Shown here one piece after another: positions 8,192-17,936 of a stretch of DNA of 64,000 nt; within the stretch, counting starts at the first letter, position 1, and every line of letters begins with the position of its first letter. Location: the NCBI RefSeq assembly GCF_001952935.1, contig NZ_CP018319.1:2572501-2636500 (forward strand), written 5' to 3'. A program made the translations under genes and the position numbers. Source of the DNA: Pseudomonas frederiksbergensis. Lineage in GTDB: Bacteria; Pseudomonadota; Gammaproteobacteria; Pseudomonadales; Pseudomonadaceae. Under the pieces are notes generated by a model, which made no database searches, had not been told where the DNA came from, and saw only the letters and a list, made by a program, of their open reading frames with translations.

Positions 8192-9160
8192 TTACCCTAC
8201 TTTGACCATGTGGGGTTGCACGGAGCGCTCGGTGGTCGGCAGGTGATCGAGGTCACGGCTAACCAGCAGCAGGACTTCAGCCGAGGCATCGGAGACTTGT
8301 GCCTTGTAACCGGCAATCGAGCGGGCAAAGACGTTGTAGATCACCACGGCCGGAATCGCTGCAACCAGACCCAGCGCGGTTGCCAGCAGGGCTTCGGCGA
8401 TGCCGGGAGCCACCACGGCGAGGTTGGTGGTCTGGGTTTTGGCGATGCCGATGAAGCTGTTCATGATGCCCCACACGGTACCGAACAGGCCGACGAACGG
8501 CGCGGTGGAACCGATGGTGGCGAGTACGCCGGTGCCGCTGCTCATGTTGCGACCGCAGGCTGCAACCAGGCGCTCGAGACGGAAGGCAACGCGTTCCTTG
8601 ATGCCTTCTTTCTCGCGACTGTTGACCGACAAACGCATCTCTTCCAGGGCGTCATGCACCAGCAAATTGGCGAGGGTGCCTTGCTTGGTGGCTGAAGCGC
8701 TGGCTTCTCTGAGCGTGGTGGCTTTTTTCAGGTGGACGATTTCGGTGCGCAGGCGACGTTTGGCGCCCATCAGCTCGAAACCCTTGGCGATCCAGATGGT
8801 CCAGGTGATGATCGAGGCGATGGCCAGGCCGATCATCACGATTTTCACGATGATATCGGCGTTCTGGTACATGCCCCACGGCGACAGGTCATGGGCCATG
8901 CCCAGGGAGTTGTCGGCCTCGAGGACTTGCGGAACGTCTTCGCCGGTAGTGTCTACGGCTTGGGCTGGATCGGTCGCAACCGGCGTAACCTGAGCGGCTG
9001 GAGCTGGAGCTGGAGCAGCGGTGGCGGCCGGAGCGGCGGGCGCTTGTGCGTCAGCGAAAGCGGCGGTCGGCGCCAGCATCAGGCTGAGCAGCAGGGCGGC
9101 CACTGCGCTCCAGGCGCGAGGTCGTTTGGTTGGCGAAGCGGGGAATTGATTGCGTGTCAT
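8192..9160 (-). CDS. exbB: TonB-system motor protein ExbB with long N-terminal extension
   Basis: A 322-residue inner-membrane protein of the MotA/TolQ/ExbB family. The ATG at 9160 (MTRNQFPASP) is chosen over an in-frame start at 9226 because it leads directly into a signal-like helix (about 17-36, AWSAVAALLLSLMLAPTAAF). An Ala/Pro-rich periplasmic stretch follows (about 38-70), an extension typical of Pseudomonas ExbB. Three membrane segments lie near 101-122, 215-240 and 262-285. Conserved motor sequences include STAPFVGLFGTVWGIMNSF and GIAEALLATALGLVAAIPAV. It is the first gene of the exbB-exbD-tonB operon. The nearest promoter candidate is at 9236-9264. Confidence 0.96.
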   Translation of the reverse strand: MTRNQFPASPTKRPRAWSAVAALLLSLMLAPTAAFADAQAPAAPAATAAPAPAPAAQVTPVATDPAQAVDTTGEDVPQVLEADNSLGMAHDLSPWGMYQNADIIVKIVMIGLAIASIITWTIWIAKGFELMGAKRRLRTEIVHLKKATTLREASASATKQGTLANLLVHDALEEMRLSVNSREKEGIKERVAFRLERLVAACGRNMSSGTGVLATIGSTAPFVGLFGTVWGIMNSFIGIAKTQTTNLAVVAPGIAEALLATALGLVAAIPAVVIYNVFARSIAGYKAQVSDASAEVLLLVSRDLDHLPTTERSVQPHMVKVG

Positions 9161-9235
9161 GCTGGCCGGACCTGAGAAAGAAAAAGACGGTAAATGTTCT
9201 TCCAGGCCTCGTGAGGCCGAGAACAAAAGTGGCGG

Positions 9236-9264
9236 GCATTATTGCAAGTAATTCTTGTTAACAA
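9236..9264 (-). promoter_or_regulatory. Possible promoter of exbB-exbD-tonB
   Basis: On the minus strand TTGTTA (9259-9264) is followed after 17 bases by TAATGC, or after 15 by AATAAT. The stretch is AT-rich in an otherwise GC-rich region. TonB systems are usually Fur-repressed, but I see no clear 19-bp Fur box, so iron control is only inferred. Confidence 0.35.
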
Positions 9265-9351
9265 AAGTAATAGAGTATCTTTTTTTCCTTCATTGCTAGC
9301 CGCTTGTCCATTGCCAGCGCTAGTCTGTGCCTTTCTGATGGGAGTTTTCTG

Positions 9352-10209
9352 ATGTCTGCGCCTTCTGTTTTGATCGCCGGCTGCGGTGATGTTGGCAGTC
9401 GTCTGGCTACGCAATTGCTGGCAGGCGGGTGGGAGGTTCATGGTCTGAGGCGTGACGTCTCACGTCTGCCTGCGGGGGTAATTGGCGTTGCCGGTGACTT
9501 GTTCAATGAAGACTGTCCAGCGACCTGGCCAGTCGGTGCGTTGGATTACCTGGTGTATTGCGCGGCCGCCACCGATCACGATGAGGCGGGTTACCGCGCT
9601 GCTTATGTGCAGGGTTTGCAGCATGTGCTGGAGTGGCTGAACGACTATGGGCAGGTGCCCAATCGCCTGCTGTTCGTTTCCAGCAGCAGTGTGTATGGCC
9701 AGCAGGATGGCGAGTGGGTCGATGAGACCTCGCCGACCATTGCAACAGGCTATTCGGGTCGATTGATGCTGGAGGCGGAGCAAGTGGCGCTCGATAGTGG
9801 CATCCCGGCCAGCATCGTACGTTTGACCGGCATTTACGGCCCAGGTCGCGAATGGCTGCTGACTCAGGTCCGTCGGGGTTATCGCGTGGCTGTCGACCCA
9901 CCGTTGTACGGCAATCGCATTCACGCCGACGACGCGGCGGGGTTGCTGGCGTGTCTGCTTGAAGCGGATCGTCGCGGTGTAGCGCTGGATGACATCTACA
10001 TTGGTGTAGACGACGCGCCTGCGCCGCTGGCCGAAGTGGTGGGCTGGTTGCGTGAGTATCTGGGCGTGACCGAATGGGCCGAAGACGCGAGCGTGCGCCG
10101 CACTGGCAGCAAGCAATGCAGCAATGCCCGGGCGAAAGCCTTGGGCTGGACACTGAAGTACCCGAGTTACCGCGAAGGCTACGCCGCGATACTTGCCCAG
10201 GGGGGTTGA
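9352..10209 (+). CDS. NAD(P)-dependent epimerase/dehydratase-like SDR protein (YeeZ type)
   Basis: A 285-residue extended-type short-chain dehydrogenase relative. The Rossmann glycine motif is close to the N-terminus (VLIAGCGDVGSRLATQLL, residues 6-23), matching the degenerate GxGxxG of YeeZ-like proteins. SSSSVYGQQ and a later YSGRLMLEAE occupy the places of the SDR Ser and YxxxK catalytic elements, but the Lys of YxxxK is Met here (YSGRLM), so catalysis is doubtful. The ATG at 9352 is chosen because GGGAG lies 7 bases upstream and the protein starts MSAPSVLIAG. Substrate unknown. A terminator follows directly. Confidence 0.8.
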   Translation: MSAPSVLIAGCGDVGSRLATQLLAGGWEVHGLRRDVSRLPAGVIGVAGDLFNEDCPATWPVGALDYLVYCAAATDHDEAGYRAAYVQGLQHVLEWLNDYGQVPNRLLFVSSSSVYGQQDGEWVDETSPTIATGYSGRLMLEAEQVALDSGIPASIVRLTGIYGPGREWLLTQVRRGYRVAVDPPLYGNRIHADDAAGLLACLLEADRRGVALDDIYIGVDDAPAPLAEVVGWLREYLGVTEWAEDASVRRTGSKQCSNARAKALGWTLKYPSYREGYAAILAQGG

Positions 10210-10231
10210 GCTGAGCGAGCCTCTAAACAAC

Positions 10232-10256
10232 AGGCGCCTGCGGGCGCCTTTGTTTT
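10232..10256 (+). terminator. Terminator of the SDR gene
   Basis: AGGCGCC-TGCG-GGCGCCT is followed by TTGTTTTT, 22 bases after the stop codon. Confidence 0.9.
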
Positions 10257-10260
10257 TGGG

Positions 10261-10995
10261 TCATTGTTTTACCAACAGCCACTGGCGTGGGCCGGGGGTG
10301 AAGTGGGGGATTTCGTCTGGCCGGGATTGATTGATTGCCTGGAAAATCTCCAGTTGCTTGCCTTTGCGAACGAAAATCCATGTGTCACTCAGGTCGCCCG
10401 TGCCCAGATACAAGGTGTCATTGCCTGCACCTTGGCTGGCGCAATCACCGTCAAGGCATAACTCGTATCGATCGGTTCCCGGTAACCCCGAAACGTGGCC
10501 ATCTTCCGTAAACACGACCATTTGGCCTGTTCCGTGACTGTCGATGATTTCCCACTGTCCGCCCATGTAAGCAGCGTTCAAGGCGTTCCGGAAGGTATCA
10601 ACCCACCCTGTTTTCGTTTTGGCGGTCTTGCTGGGGCGACTGAACACCTGCTGGGGGACTTGCTCCTTGGCCAGTTGAGTCAGTCGCTTGCCATCCAGGC
10701 GCAGCTCGTCAGTGCCGTAGCCGTTGTAGTCGACGGTCCAGGCATTGGGTGACTTTTGCAGCAGTTGGCCTGCACCCACCTCAAAACCGCTGCTCACTTG
10801 CGCCTTGCTGGTGTGGGTATTGATGTCCCATTCCAGATTCCGACCATGGGTGTTCAGGGCTTCACGTAAAGACTGGCCTTGGGCCGCTGCATCGATGGCC
10901 GCCTGATTGATCCAGATACCACTGATATCCGTTTCTGCGGGCATGGAGGTGCAACCGCCGAGCAGCAATAGGCCAAGGATAAGCAGTGGGCGCAT
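10261..10995 (-). CDS. Lipoprotein of unknown function (copy 2 of a tandem pair)
   Basis: A 244-residue protein with a lipoprotein signal peptide, lipobox LLGGC, and so a predicted lipid-anchored protein. The ATG at 10995 (MRPLLILGLL) is preferred over one 21 bases upstream because it gives a compact signal peptide. The mature part matches the upstream gene at 11073-11813 along its whole length: DISGIWINQAAIDAAA against DISGTWINQAAIDAAA, AAYMGGQWE against SAYMGGSWK, GLPGTDRYELCLDGDCAS against GLPGADRYALCLAGDCAS, and TWIFVRKGKQLEI against TWIFARKGKELEI. Two conserved Cys in CLDGDC may form a disulfide. I recognise no family. Confidence 0.75.
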   Translation of the reverse strand: MRPLLILGLLLLGGCTSMPAETDISGIWINQAAIDAAAQGQSLREALNTHGRNLEWDINTHTSKAQVSSGFEVGAGQLLQKSPNAWTVDYNGYGTDELRLDGKRLTQLAKEQVPQQVFSRPSKTAKTKTGWVDTFRNALNAAYMGGQWEIIDSHGTGQMVVFTEDGHVSGLPGTDRYELCLDGDCASQGAGNDTLYLGTGDLSDTWIFVRKGKQLEIFQAINQSRPDEIPHFTPGPRQWLLVKQ

Positions 10996-11040
10996 GATCA
11001 ATCCTTGAGGGGGCAAAGAATTCGACGGTGCAGGCTAAAG

Positions 11041-11062
11041 AAAAAGGAGCCCGTAGGCTCCT
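11041..11062 (-). terminator. Terminator between the two paralogous lipoprotein genes
   Basis: On the minus strand GGAGCC-TAC-GGGCTCC is followed by TTTTTC. It lies 10 bases past the stop of the gene at 11073-11813, so the downstream copy needs its own promoter or read-through. Confidence 0.85.
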
Positions 11063-11072
11063 GTATTCTGTA

Positions 11073-11813
11073 TCACTGTTTTTCCAGCAACCACTTGCGA
11101 TTACCCGGGGTGAACTGCGGCATTTCATCCGCCTGTGCGGTGTTCACTGCCTGGAGGATTTCCAGTTCCTTGCCCTTGCGCGCAAAGATCCAGGTATTGC
11201 CCTGACCATTCGCCTGTAACCACATATTGTCATTACCGCCGCTCATCGACGCGCAATCGCCTGCCAGACACAAGGCATAACGATCCGCCCCCGGCAGGCC
11301 GGCAACCTGGCCATCAGCCTGGAATTGCACGGTATTGCCTTCACCGGGACCGCTGACGACTTTCCAGCTACCGCCCATGTAGGCCGAGTACAGTGCGCGT
11401 TCAAAACTGGCACCTATCGGTGCGCCGTCCGGCACCGTAACTTGCGCGCGGTCGAAGACTTGCTCCGGCTCATTGTCGCTGGCGACCTGGCTCAGTTGCT
11501 TGCCGTCACGCTTGAGCTCACTGGCGGAGCTGCCATAAAAGTCGACCTTCCAGGCGCCGGACTCTTCGCCCAGCAGCTTGCCGTCGACATTTTCAAAACC
11601 GTTGGTGTAGCGGGCCTGGCCGGCCTTGGTATTGACGTCCCATTCCAGGTTCGGGCCATAAGCCTGGAGCGCTTCGCGTAGCGGGCCGCCTTTGGCTGCA
11701 GCATCGATCGCCGCCTGATTGATCCAGGTGCCGCTGATATCACGATCGGCAGGGTTGCTGGCACAACCGCCCAAGAGTAGGGCGACCAGCGAGAGAGCTA
11801 GCGCTTGGCGCAT
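11073..11813 (-). CDS. Lipoprotein of unknown function (copy 1 of a tandem pair)
   Basis: A 246-residue protein beginning MRQALALSLVALLLGGCASN, a signal peptide with lipobox LLGGC. It is the full-length paralogue of the gene at 10261-10995. Shared features are the N-terminal DISGTWINQAAIDAAAKG, a central YMGGSWKVVSG, and GADRYALCLAGDCASM with two Cys. The C-terminal end FTPGNRKWLLEKQ matches FTPGPRQWLLVKQ in the other copy. The mature domain looks like a beta-rich fold. The gene lies downstream of the gmk-rpoZ-spoT-ridA cluster but is separated from it by a hairpin. I recognise no function. Confidence 0.75.
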   Translation of the reverse strand: MRQALALSLVALLLGGCASNPADRDISGTWINQAAIDAAAKGGPLREALQAYGPNLEWDVNTKAGQARYTNGFENVDGKLLGEESGAWKVDFYGSSASELKRDGKQLSQVASDNEPEQVFDRAQVTVPDGAPIGASFERALYSAYMGGSWKVVSGPGEGNTVQFQADGQVAGLPGADRYALCLAGDCASMSGGNDNMWLQANGQGNTWIFARKGKELEILQAVNTAQADEMPQFTPGNRKWLLEKQ

Positions 11814-11838
11814 GGTGGAATCCTTTCAAAACAAGATC

Positions 11839-11863
11839 GGCGCAGCCTTTGGAAGGCTGCGCC
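11839..11863 (-). terminator. Probable terminator after ridA
   Basis: GGCGCAGCC and GGCTGCGCC form a 9-bp GC-rich stem with a 7-base loop, 8 bases past the ridA stop. The following T-run is weak, so termination may be partial. Confidence 0.6.
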
Positions 11864-11870
11864 GGACACA

Positions 11871-12251
11871 TTACTCGATGACCAGAATGGCATCCATCTC
11901 AACCTGCGAACCCTTTGGCAGGGCTGCTACGCCGATGGCGGCGCGGGCAGGGTAAGGCTGGTCAAAGTACTTGCCCATGATCTCGTTGACCTTGGCGAAG
12001 TGGCTCAGATCGGTGAGGAAGATGTTCAGTTTGACGATGTCCTTGAACGAACCGCCAGCGGCTTCAGCCACGGCTTTGAGGTTCTCGAACACCTGGACGG
12101 TCTGGGCTTCGAAGCCTTCAACCAGTTCCATGGTTTTTGGGTCCAGAGGAATTTGACCCGACATGTAAACGGTGTTGCCGGCCTTGATCGCCTGGGAGTA
12201 AGTGCCAATGGCGGCCGGGGCCTTGTCGCTGGTGATAACTGTTTTGGTCAT
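11871..12251 (-). CDS. ridA: Reactive imine/enamine deaminase RidA
   Basis: A 126-residue trimeric protein of the YjgF/YER057c/UK114 family that hydrolyses 2-aminoacrylate and related imines made by PLP enzymes, protecting them from damage. Family hallmarks: [20 protein letters not shown] near the N-terminus and [20 protein letters not shown] near the C-terminus, which holds the imine-binding Arg. The ATG at 12251 is chosen because AAGGAGT lies 6 bases upstream; an in-frame ATG 33 bases earlier lies inside spoT. It directly follows spoT. A second, more divergent RidA relative lies at 40072-40425. Confidence 0.96.
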   Translation of the reverse strand: MTKTVITSDKAPAAIGTYSQAIKAGNTVYMSGQIPLDPKTMELVEGFEAQTVQVFENLKAVAEAAGGSFKDIVKLNIFLTDLSHFAKVNEIMGKYFDQPYPARAAIGVAALPKGSQVEMDAILVIE

Positions 12252-12276
12252 GAATGACTCCTTGTAATGGGGTGGC

Positions 12277-14382
12277 TTAGGCACGCATGCGGGTGATGCG
12301 AATCACCCCGGTCAGTGCACGCAGTTTCTTGATTACGCGGGCCAGGTGTACGCGGTCGTGCACGCTGACCACCAGTTGGACCACGCTGATGCGGCCATCG
12401 CGTTCGTCCATGCTGATTTTTTCGATATTGCCGTCGGCCGCGTTGACGCTGCTGGCCAGCAAAGCGATCAGGCCGCGCTGGTGTTCCAGCTCGACGCGCA
12501 GTTCGACATTGAATTCGCCGGTGACATCCTTGGCCCACGAGAGCTGGATGCATTTTTCTGGGTTGTGGCGGATTTCGCTAATGTTGCGACAGTTGTCCAG
12601 GTGCACGACCATGCCTTTGCCCGCGGACAGGTGGCCGACAATCGGGTCGCCGGGGATCGGCGTGCAGCACTTGGCGTAACTGAGCACCAGGCCTTCGGTG
12701 CCGCGAATCGCCAGCGGGCCTTCCGCGCTCGGCAGTTGCTCGCCTTCACCCAGCAGTCGGCGGGCGACTACGTAAGCCATGCGATTGCCCAGACCGATGT
12801 CTTCGAGCAGGTCTTCGATCAGTTCCAGGCGGTACTCGGTGAGCATCGCCTTGACGCGCTCGGCGGCTACTTTCTCCAGCGAGCTGTCGAAACCGTTGAG
12901 AACCTTGTTCAGCAGGCGTTCGCCGAGGCTGATGGACTCGGAGCGGCGCTGCAGTTTCAACGCATGGCGGATGTGAGTCCGCGCCTTGCCAGTGACCACG
13001 AAGTTGAGCCACGCCGGATTCGGTCGCGCGCCGGGAGCGCTGACGATCTCGACCGTGGAACCGCTTTGCAGCGGTTCGGACAGCGGTGCGAGACGACGAT
13101 TGATCCGACAGGCAATGCAGCTGTTGCCCACGTCGGTATGCACCGCGTAAGCGAAGTCGACCGCCGTGGAGCCTTTGGGCAACTCCATGATCCGGCCTTT
13201 GGGCGTGAACACGTAGACCTCGTCCGGGAACAGGTCGATCTTCACGCTCTCGATGAATTCCAGCGAGTTGCCGGCCCGTTGCTGCATCTCCAGCACGCCT
13301 TTGACCCACTGCCGGGCGCGGGCATGCGTGCCTTTTGGCTGCTCGTCGCCGCTGGATTTGTACAGCCAATGGGCAGCGATGCCGTTGTTGGCCATTTCTT
13401 CCATTTCACGGGTGCGGATCTGGATTTCGATCGGTACACCGTGCATGCCGAACAGCGTGGTGTGCAGCGACTGGTAGCCGTTGGCCTTGGGGATCGCGAT
13501 GTAATCCTTGAAGCGACCTGGCAACGGTTTGTACAAATTATGTACAGCGCCCAGCACGCGGTAGCAGGTATCGACCTTGTCGACGATGATCCGGAACGCA
13601 TAGACGTCCATGATCTCGTTGAAGGCCCGACGCTTGCCGCGCATTTTCTTGTAGATGCCGTAAAGGTGTTTCTGACGACCGCTGACCTCACCCTGAATGC
13701 CGTCGATGGCCAGGCAGTGGCTGAGTGATTCTTCGATCTTGTTGACGATTTCCTTGCGGTTGCCCCGGGCGCGCTTGACCGCCTGGTTGATCCGCGCGGA
13801 ACGCATCGGGTGCATCGCCTTGAAGCCGAGGTCTTCGAATTCTATGCGGATGGCGTGCATGCCCAGCCGATTGGCAATAGGCGCATAGATTTCCAGGGTT
13901 TCCTTGGCGATCCGTCGGCGTTTTTCGCCGGACAGGACTTCCAGGGTCCGCATGTTGTGCAGGCGGTCAGCCAGTTTGACCAGGATCACGCGAATGTCGC
14001 GGGCCATGGCCATGGCCATTTTCTGGAAGTTTTCAGCCTGGGCTTCGGCCTTGGTCTCGAAGTTCATCTGGGTCAGTTTGCTGACCCCGTCGACCAGTTC
14101 GGCCACGGTTTCGCCGAATTGCGCTTGCAGCGCTTCCTTGGCAATACCGGTGTCTTCGATCACGTCATGCAGCATCGCAGCCATCAGGCTCTGATGGTCC
14201 ATGTGCATGTCGGCAAGAATATTCGCAACCGCGAGTGGGTGCGTGACGTACGCCTCACCGCTACGGCGGCGTTGGCCGTCGTGGGCTTGTTCGGCGTAGA
14301 AGTACGCTCGGCGGACCAGGTTGACCTGGTCCTTGCCGAGGTAGGTCGATAAGCGATCGGCGAGGGCGTCTATGCTCGGCAT
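12277..14382 (-). CDS. spoT: Bifunctional (p)ppGpp synthase/hydrolase SpoT
   Basis: A 701-residue RelA/SpoT-family enzyme controlling the stringent response. In order: the HD hydrolase domain (about 20-170) with intact metal motif [10 protein letters not shown] and [12 protein letters not shown]; the synthetase domain (about 230-350, [30 protein letters not shown]); the TGS domain (about 390-450, [20 protein letters not shown]); and the C-terminal ACT domain (about 625-700). Intact hydrolase residues mean it can degrade (p)ppGpp, as expected of SpoT rather than RelA. Length is normal. rpoZ is 56 bases upstream and ridA follows after 25 bases, the same order as in other pseudomonads. Confidence 0.98.
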   Translation of the reverse strand: MPSIDALADRLSTYLGKDQVNLVRRAYFYAEQAHDGQRRRSGEAYVTHPLAVANILADMHMDHQSLMAAMLHDVIEDTGIAKEALQAQFGETVAELVDGVSKLTQMNFETKAEAQAENFQKMAMAMARDIRVILVKLADRLHNMRTLEVLSGEKRRRIAKETLEIYAPIANRLGMHAIRIEFEDLGFKAMHPMRSARINQAVKRARGNRKEIVNKIEESLSHCLAIDGIQGEVSGRQKHLYGIYKKMRGKRRAFNEIMDVYAFRIIVDKVDTCYRVLGAVHNLYKPLPGRFKDYIAIPKANGYQSLHTTLFGMHGVPIEIQIRTREMEEMANNGIAAHWLYKSSGDEQPKGTHARARQWVKGVLEMQQRAGNSLEFIESVKIDLFPDEVYVFTPKGRIMELPKGSTAVDFAYAVHTDVGNSCIACRINRRLAPLSEPLQSGSTVEIVSAPGARPNPAWLNFVVTGKARTHIRHALKLQRRSESISLGERLLNKVLNGFDSSLEKVAAERVKAMLTEYRLELIEDLLEDIGLGNRMAYVVARRLLGEGEQLPSAEGPLAIRGTEGLVLSYAKCCTPIPGDPIVGHLSAGKGMVVHLDNCRNISEIRHNPEKCIQLSWAKDVTGEFNVELRVELEHQRGLIALLASSVNAADGNIEKISMDERDGRISVVQLVVSVHDRVHLARVIKKLRALTGVIRITRMRA

Positions 14383-14438
14383 GATGAAACCTGCCGTTCG
14401 TTGTGACCCCGCGCCGTGCTACGTCGACCAGGCATGGC

Positions 14439-14702
14439 TTAGACGGCCTCGTTGGACTCGTCCTCGAACGCTGCGAACAGCGGTTCGTCTTCGACGATTT
14501 CAGCGTTGGCGATGAACTCGTAGCTCATCAGGCCTTCAGCGATTTCACGCAAGGCTACAACAGTAGGCTTGTCGTTTTCCCACTGAACCAGTGGCTCTTT
14601 GCCGCCGGTGGCCAGTTGACGGGCACGCTTGGTAGACAGCATGACCAGCTCAAAGCGGTTTTCCACGTGGTTTAGGCAATCTTCAACGGTTACGCGGGCC
14701 AT
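14439..14702 (-). CDS. rpoZ: RNA polymerase omega subunit
   Basis: An 87-residue protein starting [20 protein letters not shown], the conserved N-terminus of the omega subunit. Omega chaperones beta-prime assembly and forms part of a (p)ppGpp-binding site on RNA polymerase. The motif RARQLATGG and [12 protein letters not shown] are intact and the C-terminal tail is acidic, as usual. The gene sits between gmk and spoT, which links GMP supply, alarmone metabolism and an alarmone-binding subunit. A terminator-like hairpin separates it from gmk. Confidence 0.98.
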   Translation of the reverse strand: MARVTVEDCLNHVENRFELVMLSTKRARQLATGGKEPLVQWENDKPTVVALREIAEGLMSYEFIANAEIVEDEPLFAAFEDESNEAV

Positions 14703-14765
14703 GGTATTCCTCGGAGCGAATGCAATATGCGCGCTGCCCGGTTGGGCGAGCGGACTCGACAGTTT

Positions 14766-14802
14766 AAAAAATCACCAGCGATTAGGGAAGCGCTGATTTT
14801 TT
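14766..14802 (-). terminator. Terminator-like hairpin between gmk and rpoZ
   Basis: AAAAAATCA and AGCG on one side face CGCTGATTTTTT on the other, giving an imperfect stem with T-runs at both ends. It may attenuate transcription from gmk into rpoZ. Confidence 0.6.
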
Positions 14803-14869
14803 GACCAAGCCCTTCAACGCGCTGCAAGTGCCAATGTAAAGCCCTTGCAACGGTTTTGGGAAGAGCTGT

Positions 14870-15502
<633 letters not shown>

Positions 15503-16366
15503 TTACTCAATATTCTGCACTTGTTCGCGCATCTGCTCGATCAACACTTTGAGGTTGACCGCCGCCTGGGTGCTGCGCGGGTCGAAGGCTTTGGAGCCCA
15601 GTGTGTTGGCTTCGCGGTTGAGCTCTTGCATCAGGAAGTCCAGGCGCCGACCGGCAGCACCACCGGATTTGAGTACCCGGCGAACTTCGATGATGTGAGT
15701 GCTCAGGCGATCCAGTTCTTCGGCGACGTCGCTCTTCTGCGCGAGCATGACCATTTCCTGCTCCAGCCGCTGAGGGTCCATCTCGGCCTTCATGTCGGCG
15801 AAGCGGTCGAGGACCTTCTGACGCTGGGTGGCAAGCATCTGCGGCACCAGTTCGCGCAGGGTCACCACGTCTTCTTCAATGGAGGTCAGGCGATCGTTGA
15901 TCAGCCGTGCCAGCTCCGCGCCTTCGCGCTCGCGGCCGGCCTTGAGTTCTTTCAGGCCTTCGTTGAACAGCGCCAGGGCTTCGGCATTCAGGGCTTGCGG
16001 GTCGGTCGCATCGCCCACCAGCACGCCAGGCCAGGCCAGGACTTCCAATGGGTTGAGCGCGGCCGGATTTTTGATCAGGCCGGCGATGGTCTCGGCGGCG
16101 GCGACCAATTGCGCGGCGCGCTCGCGGTCCACTTGCAGGGGTTTGTCGGTGTTTTCTTCGGTGAAGCGCAAGGTGCATTCGAGCTTGCCCCGGGAGATTC
16201 CTTGGCGCAGGGCTTCGCGGACTGCGCCTTCGAGGTCGCGAAAGGACTCCGGCAGACGCAAGTGCGGCTCCAGGTAACGGCTGTTGACCGAGCGCAGTTC
16301 CCAGCTAAGGGTGCCTTGGGCGCCGGCTTTCTCGACGCGGGCGAAGGCGGTCATGCTGTGCACCAT
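15503..16366 (-). CDS. yicC: YicC family endoribonuclease-like protein
   Basis: A 287-residue protein of the YicC/YloC family. E. coli YicC is reported as an endoribonuclease acting on small RNAs. The ATG at 16366 (MVHSMTAFARVE) matches the conserved start MxxSMTAFAR; an upstream in-frame ATG would add 12 unlikely residues. Conserved parts include LRSVNSRYLEPHLRLPE near residues 22-38 and a C-terminal region with GGAAGRRLDFLMQELNREAN and LGSKAFDPRSTQAAVNLKV (about 230-275). It is divergent from rph across a 269-base gap. Confidence 0.95.
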   Translation of the reverse strand: MVHSMTAFARVEKAGAQGTLSWELRSVNSRYLEPHLRLPESFRDLEGAVREALRQGISRGKLECTLRFTEENTDKPLQVDRERAAQLVAAAETIAGLIKNPAALNPLEVLAWPGVLVGDATDPQALNAEALALFNEGLKELKAGREREGAELARLINDRLTSIEEDVVTLRELVPQMLATQRQKVLDRFADMKAEMDPQRLEQEMVMLAQKSDVAEELDRLSTHIIEVRRVLKSGGAAGRRLDFLMQELNREANTLGSKAFDPRSTQAAVNLKVLIEQMREQVQNIE

Positions 16367-16592
16367 GGAGGTACCTCGCAATGCAGGTCCATGCGTTACC
16401 AAAGGTTTCGCAGGCCTGATCTATATGAATTTAAGCCCAGAGGCAGCAAAGGCGCAGGATTGTAGCGCAGTGGGGCGAATGCGCCCAAACACACGAAGTG
16501 ACAAAGGGCTACAGGCCGTCGGTAAAGCGCTATTGCGGGCCTTCAGTCGTCGGGGGATTTTTTAGAAGTGCCCACTCGTGGCCCTGCGGCTC

Positions 16593-16598
16593 TATAAT
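16593..16598 (+). promoter_or_regulatory. Probable -10 box for rph
   Basis: A perfect TATAAT lies 38 bases upstream of the rph ATG, followed by GCTCGGC. The -35 region is poorly conserved. The remaining divergent gap towards yicC shows no other clear signal. Confidence 0.5.
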
Positions 16599-16635
16599 GC
16601 TCGGCAGTTTTCCGTCCCCCGTACAGGTATTCCCT

Positions 16636-17358
<723 letters not shown>

Positions 17359-17386
17359 TCGGACTATTCCACGCAAGGAGGACGCC

Positions 17387-17755
17387 ATGAGTGACGAGCA
17401 ACAGCTGCTTCCCACACCGAGCAAAGAGGTTCGGCAGTGGGCGATGTTTTGTCACCTGTCCGCCTTGCTGGGGATCTGGATTCCGTTCGGTACGCTGATC
17501 GGCCCGCTGATTCTCTGGCAGATGAAGCGCGAGATGGACCCGTTTGTTGATGCTCAAGGCAAGGAGGCGCTGAACTTTCAGATCACCGTCGCCATTGCCT
17601 CCGCCATCTGCTTCCTGCTGATGCTGGTGATCGTCGGGTTCTTCCTGTTTGGCCTGGTCGCGATCGGTGCACTGGTGCTGACGATCATTGCCGGGGTGAA
17701 AGCCAATGAAGGGGTGCCTTACCGGTATCCGTTTACCTGGCGGTTGATCAAGTAA
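17387..17755 (+). CDS. DUF4870 membrane protein
   Basis: A 122-residue protein with AAGGAGGA 8 bases before its ATG. After a short polar N-terminus, REVRQWAMFCHLSALLGIWI opens the first membrane helix. GPLILWQMKREMDPFVDAQG and KEALNFQITVAIASAICFLL are the typical DUF4870 (Tic20-like) core. A further hydrophobic stretch (about 80-108, IVGFFLFGLVAIGALVLTI) completes three to four helices. No enzymatic residues are evident. It follows rph on the same strand, an arrangement I also recall in P. aeruginosa (PA5333-PA5334). Function unknown. Confidence 0.9.
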   Translation: MSDEQQLLPTPSKEVRQWAMFCHLSALLGIWIPFGTLIGPLILWQMKREMDPFVDAQGKEALNFQITVAIASAICFLLMLVIVGFFLFGLVAIGALVLTIIAGVKANEGVPYRYPFTWRLIK

Positions 17756-17776
17756 GCCACACAACACAGATCCCCC

Positions 17777-17865
17777 TGTGGGAGCGAACCTGCTCGCAAT
17801 GAGGCATTCACATTCAACATTAATGTGACTGGTCTACCGCTATCGCGAGCAGGCTCACTCCTACA
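17777..17865. repeat. REPIN
   Basis: TGTGGGAGCGAACCTGCTCGC faces CGCGAGCAGGCTCACTCCTACA. The arms have slightly decayed relative to other copies. Confidence 0.85.
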
Positions 17866-17888
17866 AAGAGCCAGAAATCAGCGTGCAC

Positions 17889-17918
17889 AAAAAAGCCGAC
17901 AGCGATGTCGGCTTTTTT
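17889..17918. terminator. Bidirectional terminator between the DUF4870 gene and crc
   Basis: AAAAAAGCCGAC-AGCGAT-GTCGGCTTTTTT is a clean stem with T-runs on both strands, between two converging genes. Confidence 0.95.
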
Positions 17919-17936
17919 GCATCTGCGAAACGACGC

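Noticed and set aside
9161..9351. Fur box upstream of exbB
   Set aside because: The region is AT-rich, but no 19-bp match to the Fur consensus was good enough to report.
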